From contig NZ_NVQF01000065.1 in the NCBI RefSeq assembly GCF_002592005.1, positions 1-35,470 on the forward strand: a stretch of 35,470 bases of DNA, written 5' to 3'. The notes under the pieces are model-generated. The model saw only the letters and a program-made list of their open reading frames with translations, had not been told where the DNA came from and searched no databases. The stretch comes from Mycolicibacterium palauense (lineage in GTDB: Bacteria > Actinomycetota > Actinomycetes > Mycobacteriales > Mycobacteriaceae). Each line of letters begins with the position of its first letter. Positions within the stretch are counted from its first letter, which is position 1. The translations under genes were made by a program, and so were the position numbers. Shown in pieces: positions 24,353-32,837 of this stretch.

Positions 24353-25804
24353 TCACCCGTTGTTGGCGCGCACGCCCTCCTCCACCTTCTTGCCCAGGTC
24401 GGGGTCGACGTTGCGCCAGTACTCGAACACCCGGGAGAGCACCGGCTCGCGCACACCCTTGGAGACGTGGCCGATGATGTTGTGGGCCAGCCGATCCCGG
24501 GCCGCGTCGTCGAGCACCTCACGCACCATGGCGCCGGCCTGGCTCCAGTCGTCGTCATCGGCGCGCAGTGTGTAGGCGGTGCGGACCATGTCGCCGTCGG
24601 CGGTCCAGTGCGCCTCGGCCACCCGTCTGGGATCGTCGACGACGGGACCGCCCATCGAGTTCGGCGTGTACACCGGGTCCGTCGCGTTGCGGATGCGCAT
24701 CGCACCGTCCTTGGAGTACGCGTTGACCTCGGTGTGCGGCTCGTTGACCGGGATCTGCTTGTAGTTGACTCCCAGCCGGGCACGGTGCGCGTCGGCGTAG
24801 GAGAAGCCGCGGGCCAGCAGCATCTTGTCCGGGCTCAGTCCCGTGCCCGGCACGATGTTGTTCGGCTCGAAGGCCGCCTGCTCGATCTGGGTGTGATAGT
24901 CCTCGACGTTGCGGTTCAGCGTCATCTTCCCGACGTCGATCAGCGGGTAGTCGGCGTGTGGCCAGATCTTGGTCAGGTCGAACGGGTTGATCCGATAGGT
25001 CTTGGCATCCTCGAAGGGCATGATCTGCACCTTGAGCGTCCAGCTCGGGAAGTCGCCACCGTCGATCGAGTCGTAGAGATCACGCTGGTGGTAGTCGCCG
25101 TCCTCGCCGGCCAGGCGATCGGCGTCCTCCTGGGTGAGGAAGTCGATGCCCTGATCGGTCTTGAAGTGGTACTTCACCCAGAACATCCGGCCCTCGGCGT
25201 TGATCCAGCTGTAGGTGTGGCTGGAGTAGCCGTTCATGTGCCGCCACGTCTTCGGGATGCCCCGGTCGCCCATCAACCAGGTGACCTGGTGGGCCGACTC
25301 GGGCGACAGCGTCCAGAAGTCCCACTGCATGTGGTGGTCGCGCAGGTTGGTGGCGGCCATCCGTTTCTGGCTGCGGATGAAGTTCTGGAACTTCATCGGG
25401 TCCCGCACGAAGAACACCGGGGTGTTGTTGCCGACCATGTCGAAGTTGCCCTCCGACGTGTAGAACTTCAGCGCGAATCCGCGCGGGTCACGCCAGGTGT
25501 CGGGGCTGCCCCGCTCGCCGGCCACCGTCGAGAACCGCACCACCATCTCGGTTTTGGCGCCGGGCGCCAGGAACGCGGCCTTGGTGTAGGCGCTGACATC
25601 GTCGGTCACCTCGAAGGTGCCGAACGCGCCACCGCCCTTGGCGTGCGGTTGGCGCTCGGGAATGCGCTCCCGGTTGAAGTTGGCCATCTGCTCGATCAGG
25701 TAGTGATCCTGCAGCAGGATCGGACCGTCCGGCCCGACCGACAAGGAATGTTCGACGCTGGGTACCGGTTGTCCGCCGTCGGTGGTGGCGATCTTCTCCG
25801 TCAT
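24353..25804 (-). CDS. Monofunctional heme catalase (small subunit, clade 3 type)
   Basis: A 483-residue catalase that dismutates H2O2 in the cytoplasm. The distal pocket has His54 (RQPHAKGGGAFG) and Asn127 (VGNNTPVFF). The proximal heme Tyr is Tyr336 (RGFSYADAHRARLG). Its length and lack of a C-terminal flavodoxin-like domain mark a small-subunit enzyme. It is distinct from KatG, and no furA-like gene precedes it. The ATG at 25804 has AGGAG ten bases upstream. It stands alone, between the ribosomal operon and a terminator hairpin. Confidence 0.95.
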   Translation of the reverse strand: MTEKIATTDGGQPVPSVEHSLSVGPDGPILLQDHYLIEQMANFNRERIPERQPHAKGGGAFGTFEVTDDVSAYTKAAFLAPGAKTEMVVRFSTVAGERGSPDTWRDPRGFALKFYTSEGNFDMVGNNTPVFFVRDPMKFQNFIRSQKRMAATNLRDHHMQWDFWTLSPESAHQVTWLMGDRGIPKTWRHMNGYSSHTYSWINAEGRMFWVKYHFKTDQGIDFLTQEDADRLAGEDGDYHQRDLYDSIDGGDFPSWTLKVQIMPFEDAKTYRINPFDLTKIWPHADYPLIDVGKMTLNRNVEDYHTQIEQAAFEPNNIVPGTGLSPDKMLLARGFSYADAHRARLGVNYKQIPVNEPHTEVNAYSKDGAMRIRNATDPVYTPNSMGGPVVDDPRRVAEAHWTADGDMVRTAYTLRADDDDWSQAGAMVREVLDDAARDRLAHNIIGHVSKGVREPVLSRVFEYWRNVDPDLGKKVEEGVRANNG

Positions 25805-25992
25805 CTGCCCTCATCTCCTGGAGATCTCGGTCTGCTTCCACAGCCCGGGCCCGCGGTGGATGCCCACACACCGCGGCGCACCGAGCACTGGGCGTGGGTT
25901 ACCCCACCGTCCCGTCGACAAACCAGACAGCCGGGACAAGGCCCCGCCGCCACCGTCACCACCACCTTCGCCGCCACAGCCGCCGTCTCCCC

Positions 25993-26031
25993 GAAAAGAT
26001 TCACCGGCAACACCTCTCGGTGCTGCCGGTG
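25993..26031 (-). terminator. Intrinsic terminator after the Gly/Pro-rich membrane protein gene
   Basis: On the minus strand CACCGGCAGCACC and GGTGTTGCCGGTG form a 13-bp stem (one G-T wobble) with a GAGA loop, followed by AATCTTTT. It starts 14 bases past the stop at 26045. The stem and T tract are the clearest intrinsic terminator in the window. Confidence 0.8.
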
Positions 26032-26044
26032 AGGGAGGACGGTC

Positions 26045-26476
26045 TCAGGGGCGCGGGGCTGTGGACGGCCCGGGCGCAGGTCCGTTGCCCTGCCCGGCAC
26101 CGGGACCGCCGGGGCCACCGGGGCCACCGGGTCCGCCGGGCCCCCCGTCGCGGGGACCGAACATGCCGGGCCCGCCACCCGGGCCGATCATGCCGGGTGC
26201 GTGCATGCCCCACGGGCGGTGCTCGGACGAACCCGGGCCGGGGCGGGGACCGTGATCCGGGCCCGGGCCGCCGCGACCGAGGGCAAACCCGCTGAAGAAG
26301 ATGACGGCCACGATGAACACGGTGCCCGCGACGATCCCGACCCAGGCGGCGACCTGGTACAGCCGGCTACGGTCTGACGGCTGGTCTTTCGGCTCGACGA
26401 CCCCCGGTTCCTCCCGCACGGCGGGAGTGCCGACCGGATCTGTGACAGCACTGGACTGATCAGGTGTTTCACTCAT
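26045..26476 (-). CDS. Single-pass membrane protein with Gly/Pro-rich tail
   Basis: A 143-residue protein with no family I recognise. An acidic, Pro-rich N-terminus (1-38) precedes one transmembrane helix (about 41-66, QVAAWVGIVAGTVFIVAVIFF). The C-terminal half is Gly, Pro and Met-rich, with a collagen-like GGPGGPGGPGG run. His and Met in HRPWGMHAPGM could bind metal, but that is speculation. ATG 26476 is preferred to a GTG eight codons earlier. A strong terminator follows, so the gene is probably the end of a transcript. The upstream hydrolase-lipocalin gene ends 111 bases away; nothing is seen in that gap. Confidence 0.7.
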   Translation of the reverse strand: MSETPDQSSAVTDPVGTPAVREEPGVVEPKDQPSDRSRLYQVAAWVGIVAGTVFIVAVIFFSGFALGRGGPGPDHGPRPGPGSSEHRPWGMHAPGMIGPGGGPGMFGPRDGGPGGPGGPGGPGGPGAGQGNGPAPGPSTAPRP

Positions 26477-26587
26477 ATCTCGGATGATCCCGGCCGTCAC
26501 CCTGGTCTTCCCTGGGTCTGACTTATGAATCAGCTATGAGCCACCCGCGCGAGTGGGACCCGCCCGCGGTGATCGTCCCCTGGTCTC

Positions 26588-28681
26588 TCAGGCCGACGAC
26601 GCCGTTGCCGCGGCGGGCTGGCGGGTCCGGGTGATCCAGCCCCTGACTCCCTTGACCGATGCCCGGTTCAGCAGCTCCTGGTAGAAGTCCTCGGAGACGG
26701 TGCGGGTGCGGCTGAGCAGGAATCCGCTCAGGCCGGTGGGGTCGGAGACGATGGCCCACTGATAGTCGGGATCGAGGTCGACGATCCAGTAGTTGCCGGG
26801 CGGGTTGTCCGACGGCGGGCCGAAGAACCGGACGTTGAGCTTGTTGTTCGTCGGGTCGACCGGCAGGGCGGCGCCGACGATGCTCGACTCCGGCCCGTTG
26901 TCGAAGAAGTAGTTGCCGGAGTTCTCGACCCTGATCGACCCGTCCGGGTTGAGGCTGTACACCGCCGTGGTGTTGACCAGGCCGAGGGAGAAGAACTGCT
27001 TGACGCTGCCCACCTCGTACCAGGTGCCCAGGTAGTCGTTGACGTCGACGACCGGCGGGGGCGCCAGCACGACGGCGGCCGTGTCACCCATGACGATGTA
27101 CTGGTCGGGGTCGCCGTAGATGCCGTTGCCGTCGGCGGGTCCCAGTCCCTGGTACAGATCATTGATCCAGCCCGTGGCCAGCGTGTGGACCGCCGCGGTG
27201 TTGCCGGGCGGGGAGAACCGCGTCACCAGCTGGGCGAAGAAGTCGACGAGCGGGTTCCCGCCCAGCAGTGAGTCGACGTGCGAACCGTGGGCCAGGGTCA
27301 CGCCGACGAACGTGTCGGGGCGGGCAGCGACGAGTTCCTTGGTGATGGCCCCGTTCAGGTTCCACAGCTGCGGTGGGGCCGCGATCTGGTAGACGGGGAT
27401 GTAGGGGTCGTCGAGGCTCTGCAGGGCGTTCGGCACGACGCCGGGGAACGAGAAGCCGTCGAACATCACCACGCCGCGCAGGCTGCCGTCGTTGGTGGGG
27501 TCGTCCTCGTAGTAGCCGCCGACCGCCGTGGCGAAGCCACCACCGGCGGAGTGACCGGACAGCACGAAGTCCTCGGGCAGCATGCCCTGCAGGCCGGCCG
27601 CGGTCGCGCTGCTGGTCAGCGTCGCCCGGTCACCGAGGAACAGCTCGGCGACGGCCTGTTGCGTGCCCGGTCCGTTGATCCAGCAGCCCCCGCACCGCAG
27701 CGCCGGGAACGACGGCAGGTTGGCGGCCACGACGATGCTGTTGGTCTGTTGTGCCAGCGTCTCGGCCAGCGCGGTGTAGAGGAACTTGGTGCCGAGGAAG
27801 CCGTGCTGCAGCCAGATGACACCGGTCGCCGCCACCGAGCCGTCGGCCTGGGTCGGGAAGTACCAGTCCGCGCGGGTGGTGAGGTCACGGGTGCCGACCG
27901 GGATGGTGAGCTTGGCGTGGCTGGTCTTGACGCCGGTGACGGTGTCGGCAGGGGCGCTTTCCAGAGGCGCCCCGACCTGGGTCGACGTCGTCGGAGCGTG
28001 CGTCGGCGCCAACGCCGATAGCGCGGCCCCCTCGGCGGTCGACATGCCCGCAGGGCGAGTCTCGGGAGCTGTGGTGGCCGGTGCCGCAGAAGAACCGCCA
28101 GCGGTGAGCTCGGCAGACACGACGTCCGTTGTGTCCACAAGCTCCGTAGTGTCCACAAGCTCCGTGATGTCCACAGCCGCCTCCCCGGTCGCCGGCGTGG
28201 CCGCTGCCGGCTGCGCCGAATCCTTGGTGGTTTCGTCCACATGGATATCGCTGGAGGTCGCGTCCGCTGATTCCTCCACGCTCTGCTGTGGCTGTGTTGC
28301 CTGCTGTGGCTGTGTTGCGCCGCCATCTGTATCGTCACCCGCGGCGTCGTCGGCGGCATTCCGCCGCTCCACGGTGGAGGTCCGCTTGCGGTCGGCATGC
28401 GAGTTCGGCGCATCAGGCCCAGCACCCGGCCGCCGGGTACCCACTCGTCGAACGAGCGAGCGCCCGGCCGCCGGTTCCGTCGACGGGGCCGACTCCCGGG
28501 CCCGGTTCGGCGGTGACACGCGGGTGGACGGTAGCGAGTCGTGGTCGACCGAGCGACTGGTCGAACCGGTGTCGGCGGAGGAGTCTGTGGCGGCCGCGGC
28601 GTCACCGGCACCGGCAACCACGGCCGCGCCGATTCCGACAAACACCGCAGCGGCACCCCACCATGCTCGCGCGTCTGCCAT
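26588..28681 (-). CDS. Exported alpha/beta-hydrolase fused to a C-terminal lipocalin
   Basis: A 697-residue protein. The signal peptide spans 1-31 (hydrophobic, Ala-rich, ending AAAA). A disordered linker of about 32-250, rich in Ala, Thr, Ser and Asp, contains short tandem repeats (TQPQQ twice; TELVDT twice). The alpha/beta-hydrolase (about 255-515) has HGFLG (293-297, oxyanion), nucleophile Ser378 in GHSAG, and LAHGSHVDS (His465/468) as likely catalytic His. Cys330 and Cys333 may form a disulfide. The lipocalin (about 546-685) opens with DYLGTWYEVGSVKQFF and ends with SRTRTVSEDFYQELLNRA, as in bacterial Blc-type lipocalins. A lipid or ester substrate handed from lipocalin to hydrolase is plausible but unproven. 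ATG 28681 has GAGGAGG six bases upstream. Confidence 0.82.
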   Translation of the reverse strand: MADARAWWGAAAVFVGIGAAVVAGAGDAAAATDSSADTGSTSRSVDHDSLPSTRVSPPNRARESAPSTEPAAGRSLVRRVGTRRPGAGPDAPNSHADRKRTSTVERRNAADDAAGDDTDGGATQPQQATQPQQSVEESADATSSDIHVDETTKDSAQPAAATPATGEAAVDITELVDTTELVDTTDVVSAELTAGGSSAAPATTAPETRPAGMSTAEGAALSALAPTHAPTTSTQVGAPLESAPADTVTGVKTSHAKLTIPVGTRDLTTRADWYFPTQADGSVAATGVIWLQHGFLGTKFLYTALAETLAQQTNSIVVAANLPSFPALRCGGCWINGPGTQQAVAELFLGDRATLTSSATAAGLQGMLPEDFVLSGHSAGGGFATAVGGYYEDDPTNDGSLRGVVMFDGFSFPGVVPNALQSLDDPYIPVYQIAAPPQLWNLNGAITKELVAARPDTFVGVTLAHGSHVDSLLGGNPLVDFFAQLVTRFSPPGNTAAVHTLATGWINDLYQGLGPADGNGIYGDPDQYIVMGDTAAVVLAPPPVVDVNDYLGTWYEVGSVKQFFSLGLVNTTAVYSLNPDGSIRVENSGNYFFDNGPESSIVGAALPVDPTNNKLNVRFFGPPSDNPPGNYWIVDLDPDYQWAIVSDPTGLSGFLLSRTRTVSEDFYQELLNRASVKGVRGWITRTRQPAAATASSA

Positions 28682-28865
28682 CGCCAACCTCCTCTACGAG
28701 ATCGCAGGAGACGCTAGCCGAAAGCAACACCGGGAGGAGGCCCCCTGGCACACTCTGTCGGAACCGTAAGAAACTCGTCAGCAACGCACCGCAAGTGGCC
28801 GGGCGATCGCGCCAGGCCCTGATCATGCGCCCCGGATGGCGCGTGAATCGGGAGGCCCTCCGCCT

Positions 28866-29786
28866 TCATCCCAGCAATGCGACGATAACCGCAATCGCCG
28901 GGACCGACGCCGCAGTGGTGATCAGAGTGGCCTCCCGAGCCAGACGCTCGCCGCACCGGTAGACAGCCGCGAAGGCGTTGACGTTCTGCGCAGATGGCAG
29001 CGCCGCCAATACGGTCACGGTCGTGACCTGGGCGGACGAACCATGGAAGGCCCATCGGCACAACGCGTAGGCGACAACGGGCATCAGAATCACCTTGAAG
29101 AGCACAGCGGTCGCCACATCGGCACGTCCTGTTCGTGCGGATCGCTCACCACGCGTGCTGAGGGACATCCCGAAAGCCAAAAGCACGGTGGGAACCGCAA
29201 GACCGGCAAGAAGTGTCAGCGGGTCGGCAATCGGCCGAGGAAACCGCACGCCCAGCGCAGACATCGCCACGCCGAAGACGCTGGCCGCGATGGTCGGGTT
29301 GGCGAACAGACCGAGTACACGTGCCCGCACAGTTGTATCGGCACGTCCGGACGAGTCAAGGATCGCCACGCCCACCGGAATGAGCACCACACACTGGAAA
29401 ACGATGAGCGCGGAAACGTCGGTGGTACTACCCAGAACGTACGCGCTCAACGGCAACCCCAGATTGCCGGCATTGACGTACGACGATGACCACGCGCCGA
29501 TGGCTGCCTCGGCCCGCGACCGCTTGTGAAGCAGCGTCGCGATGCCGAAGTACAACCCAAAGACCACGAAGGTGGCCACTACCGACACTAACAGGGGTAC
29601 CGAAAAAACCTCTGCCGGTGCCGCATTGGACAACGTCACCAACAGAAGCGCCGGCAATCCGACATAGAAGGCCACGCGGTTGAGAACTCCCCGGGCATCG
29701 TCGCCAAGCACCGCGGTGCGACCGAGGATCATCCCGAGCACGATGATGACCCCGATGACGGCGAATCCCTGCAGCACCGCGATCAT
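28866..29786 (-). CDS. AEC-family (auxin efflux carrier-like) transporter
   Basis: A 306-residue integral membrane protein with about ten hydrophobic segments in two bundles of five. The N-terminal VIGVIIVLGMILGR and the central break helix region SSSYVNAGNLGLPLSAYVLG are typical of the AEC/PIN-like family, as is ALPSAQNVNAFAAVY near the C-terminus. Bacterial AEC members move small organic acids such as malate or malonate. It is the last gene of the low-GC module, 201 bases after the RsfS-like gene, so it may have its own promoter. The substrate is unknown. Confidence 0.88.
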   Translation of the reverse strand: MIAVLQGFAVIGVIIVLGMILGRTAVLGDDARGVLNRVAFYVGLPALLLVTLSNAAPAEVFSVPLLVSVVATFVVFGLYFGIATLLHKRSRAEAAIGAWSSSYVNAGNLGLPLSAYVLGSTTDVSALIVFQCVVLIPVGVAILDSSGRADTTVRARVLGLFANPTIAASVFGVAMSALGVRFPRPIADPLTLLAGLAVPTVLLAFGMSLSTRGERSARTGRADVATAVLFKVILMPVVAYALCRWAFHGSSAQVTTVTVLAALPSAQNVNAFAAVYRCGERLAREATLITTAASVPAIAVIVALLG

Positions 29787-29827
29787 CGCCCACCCCCTCG
29801 GCTCGGGACGGTCGCCGATCCTTCAGA

Positions 29828-29855
29828 TTGCCTTTCACATAGGGGTTGTCTTTCA
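29828..29855. repeat. Direct repeats upstream of the AEC transporter
   Basis: TTGCCTTTCA (29828-29837) and TTGTCTTTCA (29846-29855) are ten-base direct repeats with one mismatch, 18 bases apart, within the 201-base gap before the transporter gene. Their position 41-69 bases upstream of the start suits a regulator site. Nothing else is evident in the gap. Confidence 0.4.
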
Positions 29856-29987
29856 AACACGGGCAGCCTCACACCGCGCGTCACCGGAACGCCCTGCCCG
29901 CCAGACAAAGCACCGTCATGCCAACGCACATCCGACGGCACCATCGCAGGGGTCGGCTGCGGCGGGCGTACAGCACGAAGCAGTCTC

Positions 29988-30689
29988 TCATCGCAGCGTT
30001 TCGCGCCGGTCGACTGGCAAGGTTGGTGATTGACGCCATAGCCATTCCATCGCAACCGATTCACGTTCGGACCGATGCTGGACATGCACGACGATATCGA
30101 GGAAGTCCAGCAACACCCATCGCCCTTCCCGAGCCACCGCACGCTGTTCCGACGGATATCCCGCAAGGCCCATCGTCTTCTCGACACCAGCGACTATCGT
30201 GTCGAGCTGGCGACCGTCCTCCCCCGAGACGACCACGAAGCACTCGGCGATCGACAACCGCGCGGAGACATCGATGATCACAACGTCGCCACCGCGATAC
30301 GCCGTGGCGGCGCGCGCGGCGATGGCCGCCATCTGTCTGGCCCTCGGCGATGCGGTCGACTCGAGACGACGTTTTCTGTCGGTTCGGTTTGGCCGACAGC
30401 TCGACGCAGCACGCGGGGCCAGCACGGAAATGCTCACCGGCCCGGCCCCGGCAACAATGCCACCCAGACGTGCCTGCAGTTGATAGGCGCGGGCGCGGCC
30501 CAGGAGCTCGCGGTCAGCGTGGTCAAGCCGCCGCCGCGATGCTGCGTGGCCGGCGATGATCCGGACGAATCGCTGCTCGAGTTGGTCGGCACTCATCCCG
30601 AAGGCCGGAAAAGTGTCCTCGTCATCTATCGCATCATGCGGTCCCCACGCCAAGACGTACTCGACGATACTGCGATCGAACCAGTCCAT
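29988..30689 (-). CDS. RsfS-like ribosomal silencing factor with an extra N-terminal domain
   Basis: A 233-residue two-part protein. Residues about 115-228 match RsfS/Iojap: DVVIIDVSARLSIAECFVVVSG, then REGRWVLLDFLDIVVHVQH. RsfS binds uL14 and blocks subunit joining when nutrients run out. Residues 1-75 (MDWFDRSIVEYVLAWG with FGMSADQLEQRF) form a separate helical segment that weakly resembles DUF3263-type small mycobacterial proteins. A basic linker joins them. The RsfS part keeps the main blocks but is diverged from what I recall of the housekeeping gene, so this is likely a paralogue. ATG 30689 follows an AAGG in a tandem repeat; a TTG ten codons earlier is possible. It lies 46 bases after pfkA on the same strand. 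Confidence 0.75.
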   Translation of the reverse strand: MDWFDRSIVEYVLAWGPHDAIDDEDTFPAFGMSADQLEQRFVRIIAGHAASRRRLDHADRELLGRARAYQLQARLGGIVAGAGPVSISVLAPRAASSCRPNRTDRKRRLESTASPRARQMAAIAARAATAYRGGDVVIIDVSARLSIAECFVVVSGEDGRQLDTIVAGVEKTMGLAGYPSEQRAVAREGRWVLLDFLDIVVHVQHRSERESVAMEWLWRQSPTLPVDRRETLR

Positions 30690-30713
30690 ATGATCTGCCT
30701 TATGATCTGCCTT
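30690..30713. repeat. 12-bp tandem duplication over the RsfS-like ribosome-binding site
   Basis: ATGATCTGCCTT is perfectly duplicated head to tail. On the coding (minus) strand the unit is AAGGCAGATCAT, so each copy carries an AAGG. The duplication ends exactly at the ATG of the RsfS-like gene. Confidence 0.85.
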
Positions 30714-30735
30714 CAGCAATATGGGGCGCGGGGAG

Positions 30736-31761
30736 CTAACCGAAGAGTGTCAGCGCTTCCTCATAGCGTTCCCGCGGAACCGTCTTGAGTTCCTCGACCG
30801 CCTCCCGCAGTGCGACATTGACAAGGCCCGTGCCTCTCGCGGCGATCATCGAACCCCACTTGCCGTCGTGAGCTGACTGGACTGCCGCCATGCCCATCCT
30901 GGTCGCCAACACCCGATCGAAGGCGGTGGGGACCGCACCTCGTTGGATGTATCCCAGTGTGGTGGCGCGTGTCTCGATACCGGTGCGGTCCTCGATCATC
31001 GACGAAAGTACGTCGGCGATGCCACCGAGACGCGGGCGCCCGAAGGTGTCGAGACCGCGGGCATGGTGCGCCGTTGCCATCGTGTCAAGTGCGAAACCCT
31101 CGGCTACCACGACCAGCGGCGTGCGCCCCCGGTCGCGGGTACTTTCCACCCACTTACAGATCGTCTCGATCGATTCCGCAACCTCAGGGATCAGAATCGA
31201 GTGCGCACTGGTTGCGATACCGGCATGCAGCGCGATCCAGCCCGCGTTGCGGCCCATCACCTCCACAACCATGCACCGATGATGTGCTTCACCAGAAGTC
31301 TGGATCCGATCGATCGCCTCGGTCGCTATCTCCACGGCGGTGTCGAAGCCGAAGCTGTAATCGGTGGCCGACAGATCGTTGTCGATCGTTTTCGGAACTC
31401 CAACAACATTCACCCGGTTGCGATCGAGTTCGGCAGCCACCGATAACGTCCCCTCGCCACCGACGGTGATCAGCCCCGTCACTCCCAGGTCCGACAACAC
31501 GTCATACACCGTTCTGTCGTCCATACCGTCAGCGAAAGGGTTCGTTCGCGAGGTACCCAGAATCGTCCCGCCACGACGGGACAGCCCACCCACCTCCCTC
31601 CAGTCGAGTTCTACATAATCGCGCTCGACCACACCGCGCCAACCGTCCCGGAACCCAATGAACTCGTCGCCGAATTCCCGGGTTCCCTTGAGGACCGCAC
31701 CACGGATCACCGCGTTGAGTCCCGGGCAGTCGCCACCGCTGGTAAGAATCCCCAATCGCAT
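30736..31761 (-). CDS. pfkA: 6-phosphofructokinase, PfkA (group III type)
   Basis: A 341-residue PFK of the family that phosphorylates fructose 6-phosphate; some members also use sedoheptulose 7-phosphate. GGDCPGLNAVIRG (9-21), GGEGT (101-105), PKTIDND (123-129) with catalytic Asp127, and EVMGRNAGWIALHAG are visible. The GGEGT/PKTIDND combination matches actinobacterial PfkA as I recall it (ATP-using despite the Lys). It lies 16 bases after dhaK, so is co-transcribed. The housekeeping copy is probably elsewhere, and this looks like a dedicated paralogue in a carbohydrate operon. Confidence 0.9.
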   Translation of the reverse strand: MRLGILTSGGDCPGLNAVIRGAVLKGTREFGDEFIGFRDGWRGVVERDYVELDWREVGGLSRRGGTILGTSRTNPFADGMDDRTVYDVLSDLGVTGLITVGGEGTLSVAAELDRNRVNVVGVPKTIDNDLSATDYSFGFDTAVEIATEAIDRIQTSGEAHHRCMVVEVMGRNAGWIALHAGIATSAHSILIPEVAESIETICKWVESTRDRGRTPLVVVAEGFALDTMATAHHARGLDTFGRPRLGGIADVLSSMIEDRTGIETRATTLGYIQRGAVPTAFDRVLATRMGMAAVQSAHDGKWGSMIAARGTGLVNVALREAVEELKTVPRERYEEALTLFG

Positions 31762-31777
31762 GAACTGGCGTCCCGGA

Positions 31778-32773
31778 TCAGAAGACACGCAGGGCGGAAG
31801 CCGCAGGCGCGTCCAGCAGTTTCGAGATCTCGTCGTCAAGCTCGAGCAGGGTGATCGAGGCTCCGGCCATGTCCAATGCGGTGCAGTAGTCGCCGATGTA
31901 CGAACGTTCGACAATCAGGCCGCGCTCGTTCAGGAGCTTGTGGACGTGGCCGTACAGCAGGTAGAGCTCGCTGATCGGGGTTCCGCCCAGGCCGTTGACC
32001 ATAACCGCGATATGAGCACCAGACTCGAACGGCTTGTCTGCGGCGATCACACTCACCAGTTCGTCCACGATTGCGTTGGCTTCACGCATCTTCTCGCGCT
32101 TGCGGCCGGGCTCCCCGTGAATGCCGACACCGAATTCCACCTCGTCGTCGGCCAGATCGAACAACGGCTCACCCCTGGCGGGCGGTGTACAGGCGGTCAG
32201 TGCCATGCCCATGGAACGCATCTGGGAGTTGACCCGCTCCCCGATCTCGCGGACCTTGCCAAGGTCCATCCCCGCCTCCGCCGCGGCCCCAACAGCTTTG
32301 ATCACGAAGAAGTTCCCGGCTACCCCACGCCTGCCGATCGTGTAGGTCGAGTTCTCGACGGCAACGTCGTCGTCGATGAACAGCAGTTCGGCATTGACAC
32401 CCTCGGCCTCTGCAACCTCCTGCGCCATTTCGAATACCATCCGGTCACCGGTGTAATTGTTCACCAGAAGCAGGACTCCCTTGTCGTTGCTCACCCGCCG
32501 AATGGCCTCGAGTACGTTGTCCAGCGGCGGGGCGGCGAAAATATCACCCGGGCAAGCGATGTCGAGCATACCCACGCCGACGTTCATCACGTGTGCGGGT
32601 TCATGTCCAGATCCTGAACCCTGAACGATGGCGACCTTGCCGGGCACCGGTGCGTCGGCGCGCACGATGAGGTTGAACTCCGGGTCGTGCAGCAGGGTGT
32701 CGGGATTGGCCGCCGCAATTCCGGCCAGCACCTCCGCCACGAAGTTCTTGGGGTCATTGACGAATCGCTTCAT
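31778..32773 (-). CDS. dhaK: Dihydroxyacetone kinase, substrate-binding subunit DhaK
   Basis: A 331-residue DhaK. It binds dihydroxyacetone covalently as a hemiaminal through His219 in VEFGVGIHGEPG. GSGSGHEPAH (52-61) with His57, and GDIFAAPP, form the substrate site. NNYTGDRMVFEMA is the usual block. It works with DhaL, encoded 64 bases upstream, to make dihydroxyacetone phosphate. The ATG starts the standard MKRFVNDPKNFV. Related kinases act on erythrulose, so substrate identity is open. Confidence 0.93.
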   Translation of the reverse strand: MKRFVNDPKNFVAEVLAGIAAANPDTLLHDPEFNLIVRADAPVPGKVAIVQGSGSGHEPAHVMNVGVGMLDIACPGDIFAAPPLDNVLEAIRRVSNDKGVLLLVNNYTGDRMVFEMAQEVAEAEGVNAELLFIDDDVAVENSTYTIGRRGVAGNFFVIKAVGAAAEAGMDLGKVREIGERVNSQMRSMGMALTACTPPARGEPLFDLADDEVEFGVGIHGEPGRKREKMREANAIVDELVSVIAADKPFESGAHIAVMVNGLGGTPISELYLLYGHVHKLLNERGLIVERSYIGDYCTALDMAGASITLLELDDEISKLLDAPAASALRVF

Positions 32774-32837
32774 TGGTTGTCCTCCAGTTCTGTCTCCGGC
32801 ATTCGGTGATCGACGAGTTCGACTCTGCCGTAGCGTG

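Noticed and set aside
25801..26004. A 67-codon minus-strand reading frame upstream of catalase with CPGCLVC and a stop overlapping the catalase ATG
   Set aside because: Its GTG start lies inside the stem of the strong terminator hairpin at 26002-26031, and the last third uses many codons rare in this genome (AGA, GGA, TCT). The overlap with the catalase start is probably chance.
25805..26044. Search for a fur-type regulator upstream of the catalase gene
   Set aside because: The 240 bases hold only the terminator hairpin and a possible promoter; no His-rich Fur-like frame exists.
28141..28320. Repeated CTGTGGCTGTGTTGC and TGTCCACAAGCTCCGT segments as possible CRISPR-like units
   Set aside because: They are in-frame repeats within the disordered linker of the hydrolase-lipocalin protein and lack regular spacers.
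28682..28865. Short inverted repeats (for example GCGCC-CCGGAT-GGCGC) after the AEC gene
   Set aside because: The stem is only five base pairs, there is no T tract, and such matches are common in high-GC DNA.
30075..30788. A 237-codon plus-strand frame over the RsfS-like gene
   Set aside because: The opposite strand encodes recognisable RsfS motifs; this frame has none.
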